From Cognatazoarcus sp050305135 (lineage in GTDB: Bacteria; Pseudomonadota; Gammaproteobacteria; Burkholderiales; Rhodocyclaceae), in assembly GCA_050305135.1 (NCBI GenBank), contig JBNLET010000002.1, positions 32,320 to 96,319 of the forward strand: a stretch of DNA of 64,000 nucleotides. The letters are read 5' to 3'. This document shows positions 52,544 through 61,467 of the stretch, piece by piece. Positions within the stretch are counted from its first letter, which is position 1. Every line of letters begins with the position of its first letter. The position numbers were made by a program, and so were the translations under genes. Under the pieces are notes generated by a model. The model made no database searches. It was not told where the DNA came from and saw only the letters and a program-made list of their open reading frames with translations.

Positions 52544-54943
52544 TCAAGCTCCTTCCGCCGGGCCGGGCCGCCCACGTGGGCGCCAGCCCTTGAGCAGCAA
52601 CGAATTGCTGACCACCGAAACCGAACTCATGGCCATCGCCGTCGCGGCGATCACCGGATCGAGCATCCCCAGCGCCGCCAGCGGAATGCCCAGTACGTTG
52701 TAGATGAAGGCGAAGAACAGATTCTGCCTGATCTTGCCCAGCGTCGCCCGCGACAGCTCCACCGCATCGGCAACGCCGCCCAGGTCGCTGCGCACCAGCG
52801 TTACGTCCGCGGCGGCAACCGCGACGTCGGTGCCGGCGCCGATCGCAAACGACACATCGGCCGCCGCCAGCGCCGGCGCATCGTTGATGCCGTCGCCGGC
52901 CATGCCGACCAAGCCCCGACCCGACAGCTCGCGCACCGCCTGCGCCTTGCCGTCGGGCAGCACGCCGGCACGCACCTCGCCGATGCCGCAGCTCTGCGCC
53001 ACCGCCCGGGCGGTACCCTCGTTGTCACCGGTCAGCATCACGACGCCGACGCCGAGCGCCTCGAGCCTGGCCAGAGCAGCCGGCGTCGTCTTGCGCAGCC
53101 GGTCGGCGACCGCGATCAAGGCGGCCGGCCGGCCATCGATCGAGACGGCCGCCAGGCTGTGCCCGGCACGCGCCATCCGCTCCGCCGATTCCGCCTCGCG
53201 CCAGCCCGCAAAGGCGGGTGCGCCGATCCGCAGCGATCGTCCTTCGACCCGCCCCTCGACGCCCTGCCCGGCCGCCACCCGCAGATCGACGGCCGTCTGC
53301 GCCGACGGCGGCGCGGCCTTGACGATCGCGTCGGCCAGCGGGTGCGAACTGCCGCGCTCGACCGCAGCCGCCCATGCCATCACCTGGGCGTGATCGAAGC
53401 CGGGCAGCACATGGACCTCGACCACAGCCGGCCGACCCTCGGTCAGCGTACCGGTCTTGTCCACCGCCAGCACGCGCAGCTTCTCGGCCAGTTCGAGCGC
53501 TTCGGCGTTGCGTACCAGCACGCCGTGGCGCGCGCCCTGGCCGGTGCCGACCATGATCGCGGTCGGCGTGGCAAGGCCGAGCGCGCACGGGCAGGCGATC
53601 ACCAGCACCGCCACCGCATTCACCAGCGCCTGCTGCAGCTCGGCGCCGGCCCACAGCCAGCCGGCGAAGGTCAGCAGCGCCACGCCGACTACGCTCGGCA
53701 CGAAGATGGCCGAGACCCGATCGGCCAGCCGCTGTACCGGCGCCTTCGAGCCTTGCGCCTGTTCGACCATGCGGACGATGCCGGCCAGCATGGTGTGGCT
53801 GCCGACGCCGGTGGCACGGCAGCGCAGCAGGCCGCTGCCGTTGATCGTCGCGGCAAACACCGGCTCGCCGGCGCGCTTGTGCACCGGCAGGCTCTCGCCG
53901 GTCAGCATCGACTCGTCGAGGCCCGAATCACCGTCGACGATCTCGCCGTCCACCGGCACCGAATCACCCGGTCGCACGACGAAGCCGTCGCCGGGCCGCA
54001 AGCGTTCCACCGCCACCTCGACCAGTTGCCCGTCCCGCTCGATCAAGGCCGTCGCCGGCTGCAGCCGCAGCAAGGCCTCGATCGCCTCGCCGGTGCGGGC
54101 CTTGGCGCGGGCCTCCAGCAGCTTGCCGAGCAAGACCAGCGTGATGATCGAAGCCGAGGCCTCGAAATAGACGTGCCGATCGAGACCGAACACCGTCACC
54201 ACGGCGCTGAACAGCCAGGCGATGCTGGTGCCGAGCGCCACCAGCACGTCCATGTTGGCCGAACCACCGCGCAACGACAGCCAGGCGCCCCGATAGAAGC
54301 GCCAGCCGACCCAGAACTGCACCGGCGTCGCGAACAGCATCTGCAGCCAGCGCGGGATCAGGTCGTGCACCGCCGCAGCACCACCCCAGCCGACCATCGC
54401 CGGCATCTGCGCCAGCAAGGGCAGCGACAGCACGGCAGCGATCCAGAACTGGCGCAGTTCGGCGCGATAGCAGGCTTCGCGGCGGGCCTTTTCGGCCGCG
54501 TGCGCCGCCTCGCCGACCTCGACAGCCTGGAAGCCGGCACGGGCGACGGCATCGATCAGTTCGGCGACCGAGCTGCTGCCGGGCAGGTAGCTCAGCTGGG
54601 CCCGCTCGGTGGCCAGATTGACGCTCGCGCTGACGCCGGGCCGACGATTGAGCACCTTCTCGAGGCGAGTCGAACAGGCAGCACAGGTCATGCCCCCGAT
54701 CGACAATTCGACATGCTGTTCCGGCACCTGGAAGCCGGCCTTCTGGATCGCCTCCACGACCTGCTCCGGCTGCACTGCCGACCCGCCCGCGAGCGCGACC
54801 CGCGCGCGCTCGGCCGCCAGGTTGACGCTCGCGCTGACCCCGGGCAGGCGGTTCAGGACGCGCTCGATACGGGCCGCACATGCCGCGCAGGTCATGCCGG
54901 CGATCGGGAGATCAAGAATTCTGAGGGTCTCGGGCGAGTTCAT
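52544..54943 (-). CDS. copA: Copper-translocating P-type ATPase
   Basis: The 799-residue P1B-type ATPase exports Cu(I) across the inner membrane. Two N-terminal HMA domains (GMTCAACAARIE near residues 14-25 and GMTCAACSTRLE near 78-89) precede the membrane domain with CPCALGLATP, the phosphorylation motif DKTGTLTEG and the hinge GDGINDAPAL. The CPC motif is of the CopA type, not the CPCALSLATP often seen in CcoI/FixI. Context next to a SafE-like gene, hemN and fnr suggests it may supply copper for cbb3 oxidase. Confidence 0.94.
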   Translation of the reverse strand: MNSPETLRILDLPIAGMTCAACAARIERVLNRLPGVSASVNLAAERARVALAGGSAVQPEQVVEAIQKAGFQVPEQHVELSIGGMTCAACSTRLEKVLNRRPGVSASVNLATERAQLSYLPGSSSVAELIDAVARAGFQAVEVGEAAHAAEKARREACYRAELRQFWIAAVLSLPLLAQMPAMVGWGGAAAVHDLIPRWLQMLFATPVQFWVGWRFYRGAWLSLRGGSANMDVLVALGTSIAWLFSAVVTVFGLDRHVYFEASASIITLVLLGKLLEARAKARTGEAIEALLRLQPATALIERDGQLVEVAVERLRPGDGFVVRPGDSVPVDGEIVDGDSGLDESMLTGESLPVHKRAGEPVFAATINGSGLLRCRATGVGSHTMLAGIVRMVEQAQGSKAPVQRLADRVSAIFVPSVVGVALLTFAGWLWAGAELQQALVNAVAVLVIACPCALGLATPTAIMVGTGQGARHGVLVRNAEALELAEKLRVLAVDKTGTLTEGRPAVVEVHVLPGFDHAQVMAWAAAVERGSSHPLADAIVKAAPPSAQTAVDLRVAAGQGVEGRVEGRSLRIGAPAFAGWREAESAERMARAGHSLAAVSIDGRPAALIAVADRLRKTTPAALARLEALGVGVVMLTGDNEGTARAVAQSCGIGEVRAGVLPDGKAQAVRELSGRGLVGMAGDGINDAPALAAADVSFAIGAGTDVAVAAADVTLVRSDLGGVADAVELSRATLGKIRQNLFFAFIYNVLGIPLAALGMLDPVIAATAMAMSSVSVVSNSLLLKGWRPRGRPGPAEGA

Positions 54944-55011
54944 TCGTGCAGCGCAGCAACGGCATGTACCGATTTTGGCACGACATGGCGCTCACCGCTA
55001 AAGCGGATTCT

Positions 55012-55719
55012 TCAGACCGCGCAGACCACCCCGCCCCACAGCCTTTCGCCGAGGTTCGATGCATTGAACAGGCCGAACACGCCGAACGCCAGCACGGTCA
55101 GGCCGGCCACCAACCGTACCGCGCGCTGCCGGGTGATGTCGCGCAGGCGCTTCAGCAGCATGCCGGCGAGCAGCAGGTTGGGCAAGGTTCCGAGCCCGAA
55201 CGCCAGCATCAGTCCGCCGCCCCGCCAAGCCGAACCGGTGACCAGTGCGGTGGCCAATACGCCATAGACCATGCCGCAAGGCAGGAAACCCCACAACAGC
55301 CCGAGCGGAAAGGCCTGGCCGACGCTGCGGGCCGGCAGGAAGCGCCGCGTCAGCGGCTGGACCCGGTTCCACAGGTGAGCACCGAAGCGCTCGAGCGGCA
55401 CCAGCAGGCGGGTGAAGCCGGTCAGGTACAGGCCGAGCGCGACCAGCATCAGGTTGGCCAGGACGTAGAGGCCGATCTGGATCGGCAGCACGCCGTTCAT
55501 CAGCATGCCGACCGAACCGAGGGCCCCGAGCAGCGTGCCGGCCAGCGTGTAGCTCGAGATCCGGCCCAGGTTGTAGGCCAGGTGCAGCGGCCACTGGCTG
55601 CCCCGCGCGCCTGGCAGCTGCACGGACAAGGCGCTGACGATGCCGCCGCACATGCCGACGCAGTGCGCGCCGCCGAGCAGGCCGATCAGGAAGGCTGCGA
55701 TGTATCCAGTTTCAGGCAT
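55012..55719 (-). CDS. TauE/SafE-like (UreH/CcoS-neighbour type) membrane protein
   Basis: The 235-residue product has about six membrane spans and begins with a conserved AAFLIGLLGGAHCVGMCGGIVSAL segment carrying CVGMCGG, typical of the sulfite exporter TauE/SafE-like proteins found in cco and hemN clusters. A role in metal or cofactor delivery to cytochrome oxidase is often suggested but not proven. The start at 55719 was chosen for the N-terminus MPETGYIAAF. It lies between hemN and copA, all on the minus strand. Confidence 0.85.
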   Translation of the reverse strand: MPETGYIAAFLIGLLGGAHCVGMCGGIVSALSVQLPGARGSQWPLHLAYNLGRISSYTLAGTLLGALGSVGMLMNGVLPIQIGLYVLANLMLVALGLYLTGFTRLLVPLERFGAHLWNRVQPLTRRFLPARSVGQAFPLGLLWGFLPCGMVYGVLATALVTGSAWRGGGLMLAFGLGTLPNLLLAGMLLKRLRDITRQRAVRLVAGLTVLAFGVFGLFNASNLGERLWGGVVCAV

Positions 55720-55779
55720 GGCCGCGGGGATGCCGCGCAACGCCTCGCGCAGTATCGGGTGGGCTCTGAGCGCGGCGCG

Positions 55780-57168
55780 TCAGATGACTTTCGAGTAGCG
55801 GGTGCGCTCCCGGTCGGCGCGGATGTACTTGTCGAACACCATCGCGATGCCACGCACCAGCAGGCGCCCCGGCGGCAGCACGCTGATCCACTGGTCGTCC
55901 ACATTGACCAGGCCGGCCTGCTCCATCTCCTTCAGGTCGGCGATCTCGGCGGCGAAATACTCCTTGAAGTCGATCAGGTGGGAGATCTGGATCGATTCGA
56001 TGGAAATCTCGAAATGGCACATCAGCGCCTGGATGATCGAGCGCCGCAGCAGATCGTCCGAGGTCAGCTCGACGCCGCGCAGGATCGGCAGCTCGTCGCG
56101 ATCCAGGATGTCGTAGTACTCGTCCAGCGTCTTGACGTTCTGCGCGTAGCAGGGGCCGACCTTGCCGATGGCCGACACGCCGAAGGCCAGCAGGTCGCAT
56201 TCGGCGTGGGTCGAATAGCCCTGGAAGTTGCGGTGCAGGCGCCCCTGGCGCTGGGCCACGGTAAGCTCGTCGTCCGGCTTCGCGAAGTGATCCATGCCGA
56301 TGTAGACGTAGCCGGCCTCGGTCAGCCGGCGAATCGCCAGTTGCAGGATCTGCAGCTTGGTGTCCGCGGTCGGCATGTCCGGCGTGTTGATCCTGCGCTG
56401 CGGCTTGAACAGCCCCGGCAGGTGCGCGTAGCTGTAGAGCGAGATGCGGTCGGGCGACAACTCGAGCACCTGCTCCAGCGTGCGGTTGAAGCTGATCACG
56501 TTCTGCTTCGGCAGGCCGTAGATCAGATCCATGCTGATCGACTTGAAGCCCAGCTCGCGCGCCGAATCGAGGACCAGCTTGGTCTCTTCGAAGCTCTGGA
56601 TGCGATTGACGGCCTGCTGCACCTCGATGTTGAAGTCCTGCACGCCGATGCTCATCCGATTGAAGCCCAGCTCGGCCAGCAGCGCGACGGTTTCGAAATC
56701 CACCTTGCGCGGGTCCACCTCGATGGAGTACTCGCCGTTGGGCACCAGCGTGAAGTGCCGCGTCACGGTGTCCATCAACTGGCGCATCTCGTCGTGGGAG
56801 AGGAAGGTGGGCGTACCGCCTCCCAGGTGCAGTTGCAAGACTTCGCGTCCACCGTCCAGGGCTGCCGCCTGCATCTCGACTTCCTTGTCGAGATATTTCA
56901 GGTACTTCGCCGAACGCCCGTGATCTTTCGTGATGATCTTGTTGCAGGCGCAGTAGTAGCAGATCGTGTTACAGAACGGGATGTGGAAGTATAATGACAG
57001 CGGCCGGTTGATCCCCCCGACCGTTCGCTTACCCAGCCAATGTTTGTAGGCCTCGGCATTGAACGCTTCGACGAAGCGGTCCGCCGTCGGGTACGAAGTG
57101 TAGCGGGGCCCATTGACGTCGAAACGGCGAATCAATTGGGGATCGAATACGATGTCTCTGTTGGTCAT
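55780..57168 (-). CDS. hemN: Oxygen-independent coproporphyrinogen III oxidase
   Basis: The 462-residue radical SAM enzyme decarboxylates coproporphyrinogen III without oxygen. The cluster motif CxxxCxxC appears in FHIPFCNTICYYCACNK, followed by GGGTPTFLS, and the length matches true HemN rather than HemW. It is divergent from fnr, with an FNR box at 57224-57237 between them. The likely downstream genes of the same transcript are the SafE-like gene, copA and copZ. Confidence 0.96.
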   Translation of the reverse strand: MTNRDIVFDPQLIRRFDVNGPRYTSYPTADRFVEAFNAEAYKHWLGKRTVGGINRPLSLYFHIPFCNTICYYCACNKIITKDHGRSAKYLKYLDKEVEMQAAALDGGREVLQLHLGGGTPTFLSHDEMRQLMDTVTRHFTLVPNGEYSIEVDPRKVDFETVALLAELGFNRMSIGVQDFNIEVQQAVNRIQSFEETKLVLDSARELGFKSISMDLIYGLPKQNVISFNRTLEQVLELSPDRISLYSYAHLPGLFKPQRRINTPDMPTADTKLQILQLAIRRLTEAGYVYIGMDHFAKPDDELTVAQRQGRLHRNFQGYSTHAECDLLAFGVSAIGKVGPCYAQNVKTLDEYYDILDRDELPILRGVELTSDDLLRRSIIQALMCHFEISIESIQISHLIDFKEYFAAEIADLKEMEQAGLVNVDDQWISVLPPGRLLVRGIAMVFDKYIRADRERTRYSKVI

Positions 57169-57223
57169 AGTCTTTTTTACGCAGAATCTGTGACAACGAT
57201 CTCAGAAAGCCGCCTGCAAGGGG

Positions 57224-57237
57224 TTGACATGGATCAA
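57224..57237. promoter_or_regulatory. FNR box between hemN and fnr
   Basis: TTGAC, ATGG, ATCAA matches the FNR consensus TTGAT-N4-ATCAA in nine of ten positions. The first six bases are also a perfect TTGACA -35 for the rightward direction, so binding could repress fnr while acting on the divergent hemN promoter. The start sites are not clear from sequence. Confidence 0.75.
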
Positions 57238-57277
57238 CTCGAACAATCCCCATGAAGCGGAGAGGAGCGAAGACAGC

Positions 57278-58021
57278 GTGCAAATGAAAGCCTCGGCGAT
57301 CACGCCCGCCACCCTCAAGGCCGCCTGCTCCCAGTGTAATCTGCGCGAGTTGTGCTTGCCATTCGGGTTGACCGGCCACGAGATCGACCGCCTGGACGAA
57401 CTGGTCGCCACCAAGCGCAAGATCCGGCGCCAGCACCAGCTCTACCGGGCCGGGGACTGCTTCGAGGCGATCTACGCGATCCGGGCCGGATCCTTCAAGA
57501 CCGACGTGCTGCTCGAGGACGGGCGCGAGCAGGTCACCGGCTTCCAGATGACCGGCGAAATCCTCGGCCTCGACGGCATCAGCTCCGAGGCGCATTCCTG
57601 CAACGCCACCGCGCTGGAGGACAGCGAGGTGTGCGTGATCCCGTTCGCGCAGTTGGAAGAGCTGTCGCGCGAGGTCGAATCGCTGCAGCACCAGTTCCAC
57701 AAGGTCATGAGTCGAGAGATCGTTCGCGACCACGGCGTCATGATGCTGCTCGGCTCGATGCGCGCCGAGGAACGGCTGGCGGCTTTCCTGCTCAATCTGT
57801 CGAAGCGCTTCATGACGCGCGGCTATTCGCCGGCCGAATTCCACCTTCGCATGACCCGCGACGAGATCGGCTCCTATCTCGGGCTGAAGCTGGAGACCGT
57901 ATCGCGGGCCTTCTCCAAGTTCCAGGACGAAGGACTTGTCGCGGTCCATCAGAAGCACATCCGGATCATCGATCTGGACGGCCTGCAGCAATTGCTGACC
58001 CACTGCGCCAAGCAGGCCTGA
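57278..58021 (+). CDS. fnr: FNR-family oxygen-sensing regulator
   Basis: The 247-residue product has the [4Fe-4S] cysteines of FNR: C17, C20 and C26 in CSQCNLRELCLPFGL, plus C108. The effector domain is followed by the helix-turn-helix ETVSRAFSKFQ, whose Glu, Ser and Arg read TTGAT half-sites. It activates genes for low-oxygen life. GTG at 57278 lies 10 nt after AGGAG; the ATG at 57284 is 16 nt away, so the GTG is preferred. The gene converges with phaC 10 nt apart. Confidence 0.95.
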   Translation: MQMKASAITPATLKAACSQCNLRELCLPFGLTGHEIDRLDELVATKRKIRRQHQLYRAGDCFEAIYAIRAGSFKTDVLLEDGREQVTGFQMTGEILGLDGISSEAHSCNATALEDSEVCVIPFAQLEELSREVESLQHQFHKVMSREIVRDHGVMMLLGSMRAEERLAAFLLNLSKRFMTRGYSPAEFHLRMTRDEIGSYLGLKLETVSRAFSKFQDEGLVAVHQKHIRIIDLDGLQQLLTHCAKQA

Positions 58022-58031
58022 TCGCCATCTC

Positions 58032-59792
58032 CTACCGTTCGAGCACGTAGCTGCCCGGCGCATCCCCCAGTGCCGGCCAGGCATCGCTGGCGACCGCCGG
58101 CGCTTTGCGCAACGGGCCGCAACGAGGCTTCAGCCACGCCATCCAATCCTCCCACCAGCTGCCGGCCTGCGGCACGCCGCGGTGATGCCAGGCTTCGTGC
58201 GAATCGCCGGCCTTGACCTCGGCGGCGACGAATTCGCGCTTCGGCGGCTTGGTCGGCGGGTTGATGATGCCCAGGATGTGGCCCGAACTGGACAGCACGT
58301 AGCGCCGTTCGCAGCCGACCAGGCCCATGATGCGGAAGCTCTGCCGCCACGGCGCGATGTGGTCGTCCTCGGCGCCGACCGCGTACAGCGGCTCCTTGAT
58401 GCAACCGAGATCCATCCTCTGTCCCGCCACCTCGAGCGTGTTGGCCTGCACCAGGCGATTTCCCAGGTAGAGCTCGCGCAAGTACCAGGAATGCATGCGG
58501 GCAGGCATCTTCGTGGTGTCCATGTTCCAGTACAGCACGTCGAATGCCGGCGGCCGCTCGCCGAGCAGCCAGCCGTGCACCACGTAGTGCCAGATCAGGC
58601 TGTTGGAGCGCAGCAGACGGAATGACGCCGCCATTTCCTTGCCGTCCAGGTAGCCCCGGCGAGCCATGTTCTCGCACAGGTAGTCGACCGTCTGAGGATC
58701 GATGAAGACCTCGATGTCACCCGGCTTGTGAAAGTCGACCAGTGTCGTGAACAGCGTCCAGTCGCGTACCGGCACCTTCCCTTCCGGGTACTCGCGATTG
58801 GCCCAGGCCATGTACATCGCTAGCGCCGTGCCGCCGATGCAGTAGCCGACCGCATGCACCTTCGGTGCGGCGGAAAGTTCGCGCGCCACGCGGACGATCT
58901 CGCCGATGCCGTCGGTCAGGTAGTCGTCGAAGCCCACCTCGGCCATCGACGCATCCGGGTTCTTCCAACTCGTGACATAGACGTCCAGCCCCTGCGCCAG
59001 CAGGTAGCGAACCATGCTCTTGCGCGGCGCCAGATCCAGCACGTAGAACTTGTTGATCCACGGCGTGACGATCACCACCGGCTCGCGATGCACCCGAGCC
59101 CGGCTGGGCCGGTAGTGGATGACCTCCAGCAGCCGGTTGCGGAACACCACCTTGCCGGGCGTGGTGGCTAGGTTCTCGCCGACCCGGAAATCGCAGGGAT
59201 CGGCGAGCCGGACGGAACCGGCCTTCAGGTCATCGAGAAAATTCTCGAAACCCAGCCGTAGCGACTCGCCCTGCGTCTCGACCGCCCGCCGCAAGGCGAC
59301 CGGGTTGGTCCACAGGAAATTCGTCGGCGCCATCGCATTGAGCCAGGTCCGCCACCAGAACGCTGCCCGACGCCGCTCCCGGGCGTCCATCGCCGGCGTC
59401 TCGTAGAGCATGTCCTGCACGCTCCGGGTCAGCAGCAGGTAGCCGTCCTTGAGCAGATCCCAGTGCGGCTGATCGTGCCACGCCGGATCAGCGAAGCGTG
59501 TGTCGTCACGGTGGGGCGCAACCGGTTCGGCGCTGGCCATGCCGAGACTGCGCTTGGCGGCATGCACCTGCAGCGCCACGCTGCTGTCGAGCAGCTTCAT
59601 CGCGGCCGCCGCGAACTCCATCGGATGGGCGAGCCAGGCCATCTGGGCGTGGACGATCGGAATCGCCATCCCGATCGGATCGAAGACACCCTCGAAGGCC
59701 CTGCCGATGTTGCCGATGGCGTTCCAGCCGGCGGCAAAACCGCCGCTTCCCGAGGCGTTGCCGCCATTCCTCGATCCGTGAGTTGACATCAT
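58032..59792 (-). CDS. phaC: Class I polyhydroxyalkanoate synthase
   Basis: The 586-residue product matches class I PhaC: an N-terminal PhaC_N domain, then an alpha/beta-hydrolase domain with the lipase-like box GYCIGG (catalytic Cys near 317), an Asp in VGAEDDHIAPW and a His in SSGHILGIINPP. It polymerises 3-hydroxyacyl-CoA into storage granules. phaA, phaB and phasin genes are not in the window. It is divergent from the universal stress gene across 184 nt. Confidence 0.95.
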   Translation of the reverse strand: MMSTHGSRNGGNASGSGGFAAGWNAIGNIGRAFEGVFDPIGMAIPIVHAQMAWLAHPMEFAAAAMKLLDSSVALQVHAAKRSLGMASAEPVAPHRDDTRFADPAWHDQPHWDLLKDGYLLLTRSVQDMLYETPAMDARERRRAAFWWRTWLNAMAPTNFLWTNPVALRRAVETQGESLRLGFENFLDDLKAGSVRLADPCDFRVGENLATTPGKVVFRNRLLEVIHYRPSRARVHREPVVIVTPWINKFYVLDLAPRKSMVRYLLAQGLDVYVTSWKNPDASMAEVGFDDYLTDGIGEIVRVARELSAAPKVHAVGYCIGGTALAMYMAWANREYPEGKVPVRDWTLFTTLVDFHKPGDIEVFIDPQTVDYLCENMARRGYLDGKEMAASFRLLRSNSLIWHYVVHGWLLGERPPAFDVLYWNMDTTKMPARMHSWYLRELYLGNRLVQANTLEVAGQRMDLGCIKEPLYAVGAEDDHIAPWRQSFRIMGLVGCERRYVLSSSGHILGIINPPTKPPKREFVAAEVKAGDSHEAWHHRGVPQAGSWWEDWMAWLKPRCGPLRKAPAVASDAWPALGDAPGSYVLER

Positions 59793-59897
59793 CGCCCTCC
59801 CTGCCGGGAAGCGGGGCTCGCCCCGTTGCGCACCCCGACCTCCCTACTCGAATTCTCGCAATGGCGGCGGTCCTGCGCCGAACCTGCGACGAAGCTG

Positions 59898-59941
59898 TTG
59901 ACCTTGGTCAAGCGGAGTCCGCCGGCCCGGCCGCATATAAT
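59898..59941 (+). promoter_or_regulatory. FNR-activated promoter of the universal stress gene
   Basis: TTGAC, CTTG, GTCAA (59898-59911) is a symmetric FNR/ANR box. TATAAT (59936-59941) is a perfect -10. If transcription starts near 59947, the box is centred close to -42, the standard class II FNR activation distance. Confidence 0.8.
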
Positions 59942-59976
59942 GGAGACATCGGTTTCGACGCCAGGAGGGCATCGCC

Positions 59977-60420
59977 ATGTTCCAGAACATTCTCGTTCCA
60001 ACGGACGGCTCCGAACTCTCGAACAGCACCGTCAGGCGCGCAGTGTCGTTCGCCAGCGATGCCGGTGCCCAGATCGTGTTCTTCTATGCACAACCCGATT
60101 TTCCGATGCCGATCTACGGCGAGGGCGCCCTGATCGATCCCACGACGCCCGAGCAGTTCGCGCAGGCGTCTGCGGCGGAAGCGGAGACCATTCTCAAGCA
60201 GGCGCGCGAAATTGCCGAAGATGCGGGCATCTCGGTGATCACCGACACGACCGTCAACGAAATCCCGTACGAGGCGATCATCGACGCCGCCAATCGCCAT
60301 GGCTGCGACCTGATCTTCATGGCGTCGCACGGACGACGCGGGCTGGCCAGCCTGCTGCTGGGCAGCGAAACACAGAAGGTATTGACCCACAGCAAGGTCC
60401 CCGTTCTGGTCTACCGCTGA
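59977..60420 (+). CDS. Universal stress protein (UspA family)
   Basis: The 147-residue cytoplasmic protein begins MFQNILVPTDGSELSNSTV and ends with the ATP-binding pattern HGRRGLASLLLGSETQKVL (G2xG9xG(S/T)). ATP-binding Usp proteins help survival under energy limitation. A good AGGAGGG ribosome site precedes the ATG. The FNR-type promoter upstream predicts induction at low oxygen, comparable to anaerobically induced Usp proteins of Pseudomonas. Confidence 0.93.
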   Translation: MFQNILVPTDGSELSNSTVRRAVSFASDAGAQIVFFYAQPDFPMPIYGEGALIDPTTPEQFAQASAAEAETILKQAREIAEDAGISVITDTTVNEIPYEAIIDAANRHGCDLIFMASHGRRGLASLLLGSETQKVLTHSKVPVLVYR

Positions 60421-60466
60421 GCACGAGCGCCAGCCGGCGACGGCTGCCCGCGCCGGAGCCGGGGCA

Positions 60467-60718
60467 TCAACCCTGCTGGACGCGTTCCCGGCGGTTGATC
60501 TCATCCGAGCCAAGCTGGAAGAACAGCGTCGCCAGGCTCGAGGATGCGCAAATGAGCCAGAAGGCGAAGAATCCGATCGAGTATGTGGCCAGGCCCGAAA
60601 CCCTGACCGGCTGACCGAAAAAGTACAACTCCTGCGGATCGATGATCGTGAAGAACACGATCTCGGCAACGCCCGCCACCAGGAACGACGGCCAAAGAAC
60701 CTCGATCAGTTTCCGCAT
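60467..60718 (-). CDS. Small hydrophobic membrane protein of unknown function
   Basis: The 83-residue product has two predicted membrane spans (about 8-30 and 45-70) separated by DPQELYFFGQPVRVSG and a short charged tail (DEINRRERVQQG). The start at 60718 follows GGAGGAA at good spacing; an ATG at 60730 is possible. It lies downstream of the fixH-like gene on the same strand after about 230 nt. No family could be named; a link to the oxidase cluster is only positional. Confidence 0.7.
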   Translation of the reverse strand: MRKLIEVLWPSFLVAGVAEIVFFTIIDPQELYFFGQPVRVSGLATYSIGFFAFWLICASSSLATLFFQLGSDEINRRERVQQG

Positions 60719-60947
60719 TGCTTCCTCCATTGCATTTGCCCCCGGCCGGCGGCAGGTGCGAAGACCGGTCGCCGGCTGTCTCGAGCGCCTCCGTCGTGAC
60801 GCGTCATCTCGTCCCGGCCCATGTGCTGCCCGACGTAGCCGCCGACATGGACGGCCATCACCCGCACGAAACCGATCGCAAACAGGCTGGCAGCCCGATG
60901 TCCGTGCCGCACAGCCCCTGCAGCGCGACCGCCCGCCTCCTTTCGGC

Positions 60948-61457
60948 CTACGATTTGGGAACTTCGCTGGTTATGCGAATCGCCGTCTCCGTCGGGAAGT
61001 AGGCGGTCCCGTTCATTCGCCAGCTGCGGGCCTCGTCCTCGATCCGGACCTGCCAATGTCCGGCACTGATCCGGCCCAGTTGACCGTAGAACTCGTCGCC
61101 ATTGCGCTCCAGCACGATGCTCCGGTCCTCACCCGCACGGGTCGGATGCACGAACGTCAGAAGCAGCCTCGCCGGAAGCTCGGCCCCTCGCTTCGATTGC
61201 AGCGACAGCCGTATCGTGCCCTCGGACAGACGCAGTAGTGCGTCGAGCCCGAGATCCCGCGCGCGGTCGTCGCGCGCAATGGTCTTGTTGATCGCGATGC
61301 CCTGCTTGTAGTAGTCGTCGGCCACCAACCCGTCGCTGGTACGCGTCGCGAGGACGATCGTCACGATGCCGCCGAGCACTGCCGAAGCCGGCAACGCGAT
61401 CAGCATCCAGACCAGCCGCTCCCGGTACCAAGGCCGTTTCTGTTTCGCCTGATTCAT
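60948..61457 (-). CDS. ccoH: FixH/CcoH-family protein
   Basis: The 169-residue product has one N-terminal membrane span (ERLVWMLIALPASAVLGGIVTIVLA), the family feature VADDYYKQGIAINKTIARD just outside it and a periplasmic domain. CcoH/FixH assists assembly or stability of cbb3 oxidase. It lies 10 nt after ccoG, the usual ccoG-ccoH order. The start at 61457 (MNQAKQKRPWYRERL) was preferred over the longer frame that overlaps ccoG. Confidence 0.88.
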   Translation of the reverse strand: MNQAKQKRPWYRERLVWMLIALPASAVLGGIVTIVLATRTSDGLVADDYYKQGIAINKTIARDDRARDLGLDALLRLSEGTIRLSLQSKRGAELPARLLLTFVHPTRAGEDRSIVLERNGDEFYGQLGRISAGHWQVRIEDEARSWRMNGTAYFPTETAIRITSEVPKS

Positions 61458-61467
61458 CTGTCGGCGC

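Noticed and set aside
60706..60912. A 68-codon minus-strand frame starting with GTG, with one hydrophobic stretch, between the fixH-like gene and the small membrane protein
   Set aside because: It lacks a convincing ribosome site and homology, has an Arg-rich tail and overlaps the next gene. It could be a decayed or very small gene, but support is too weak.
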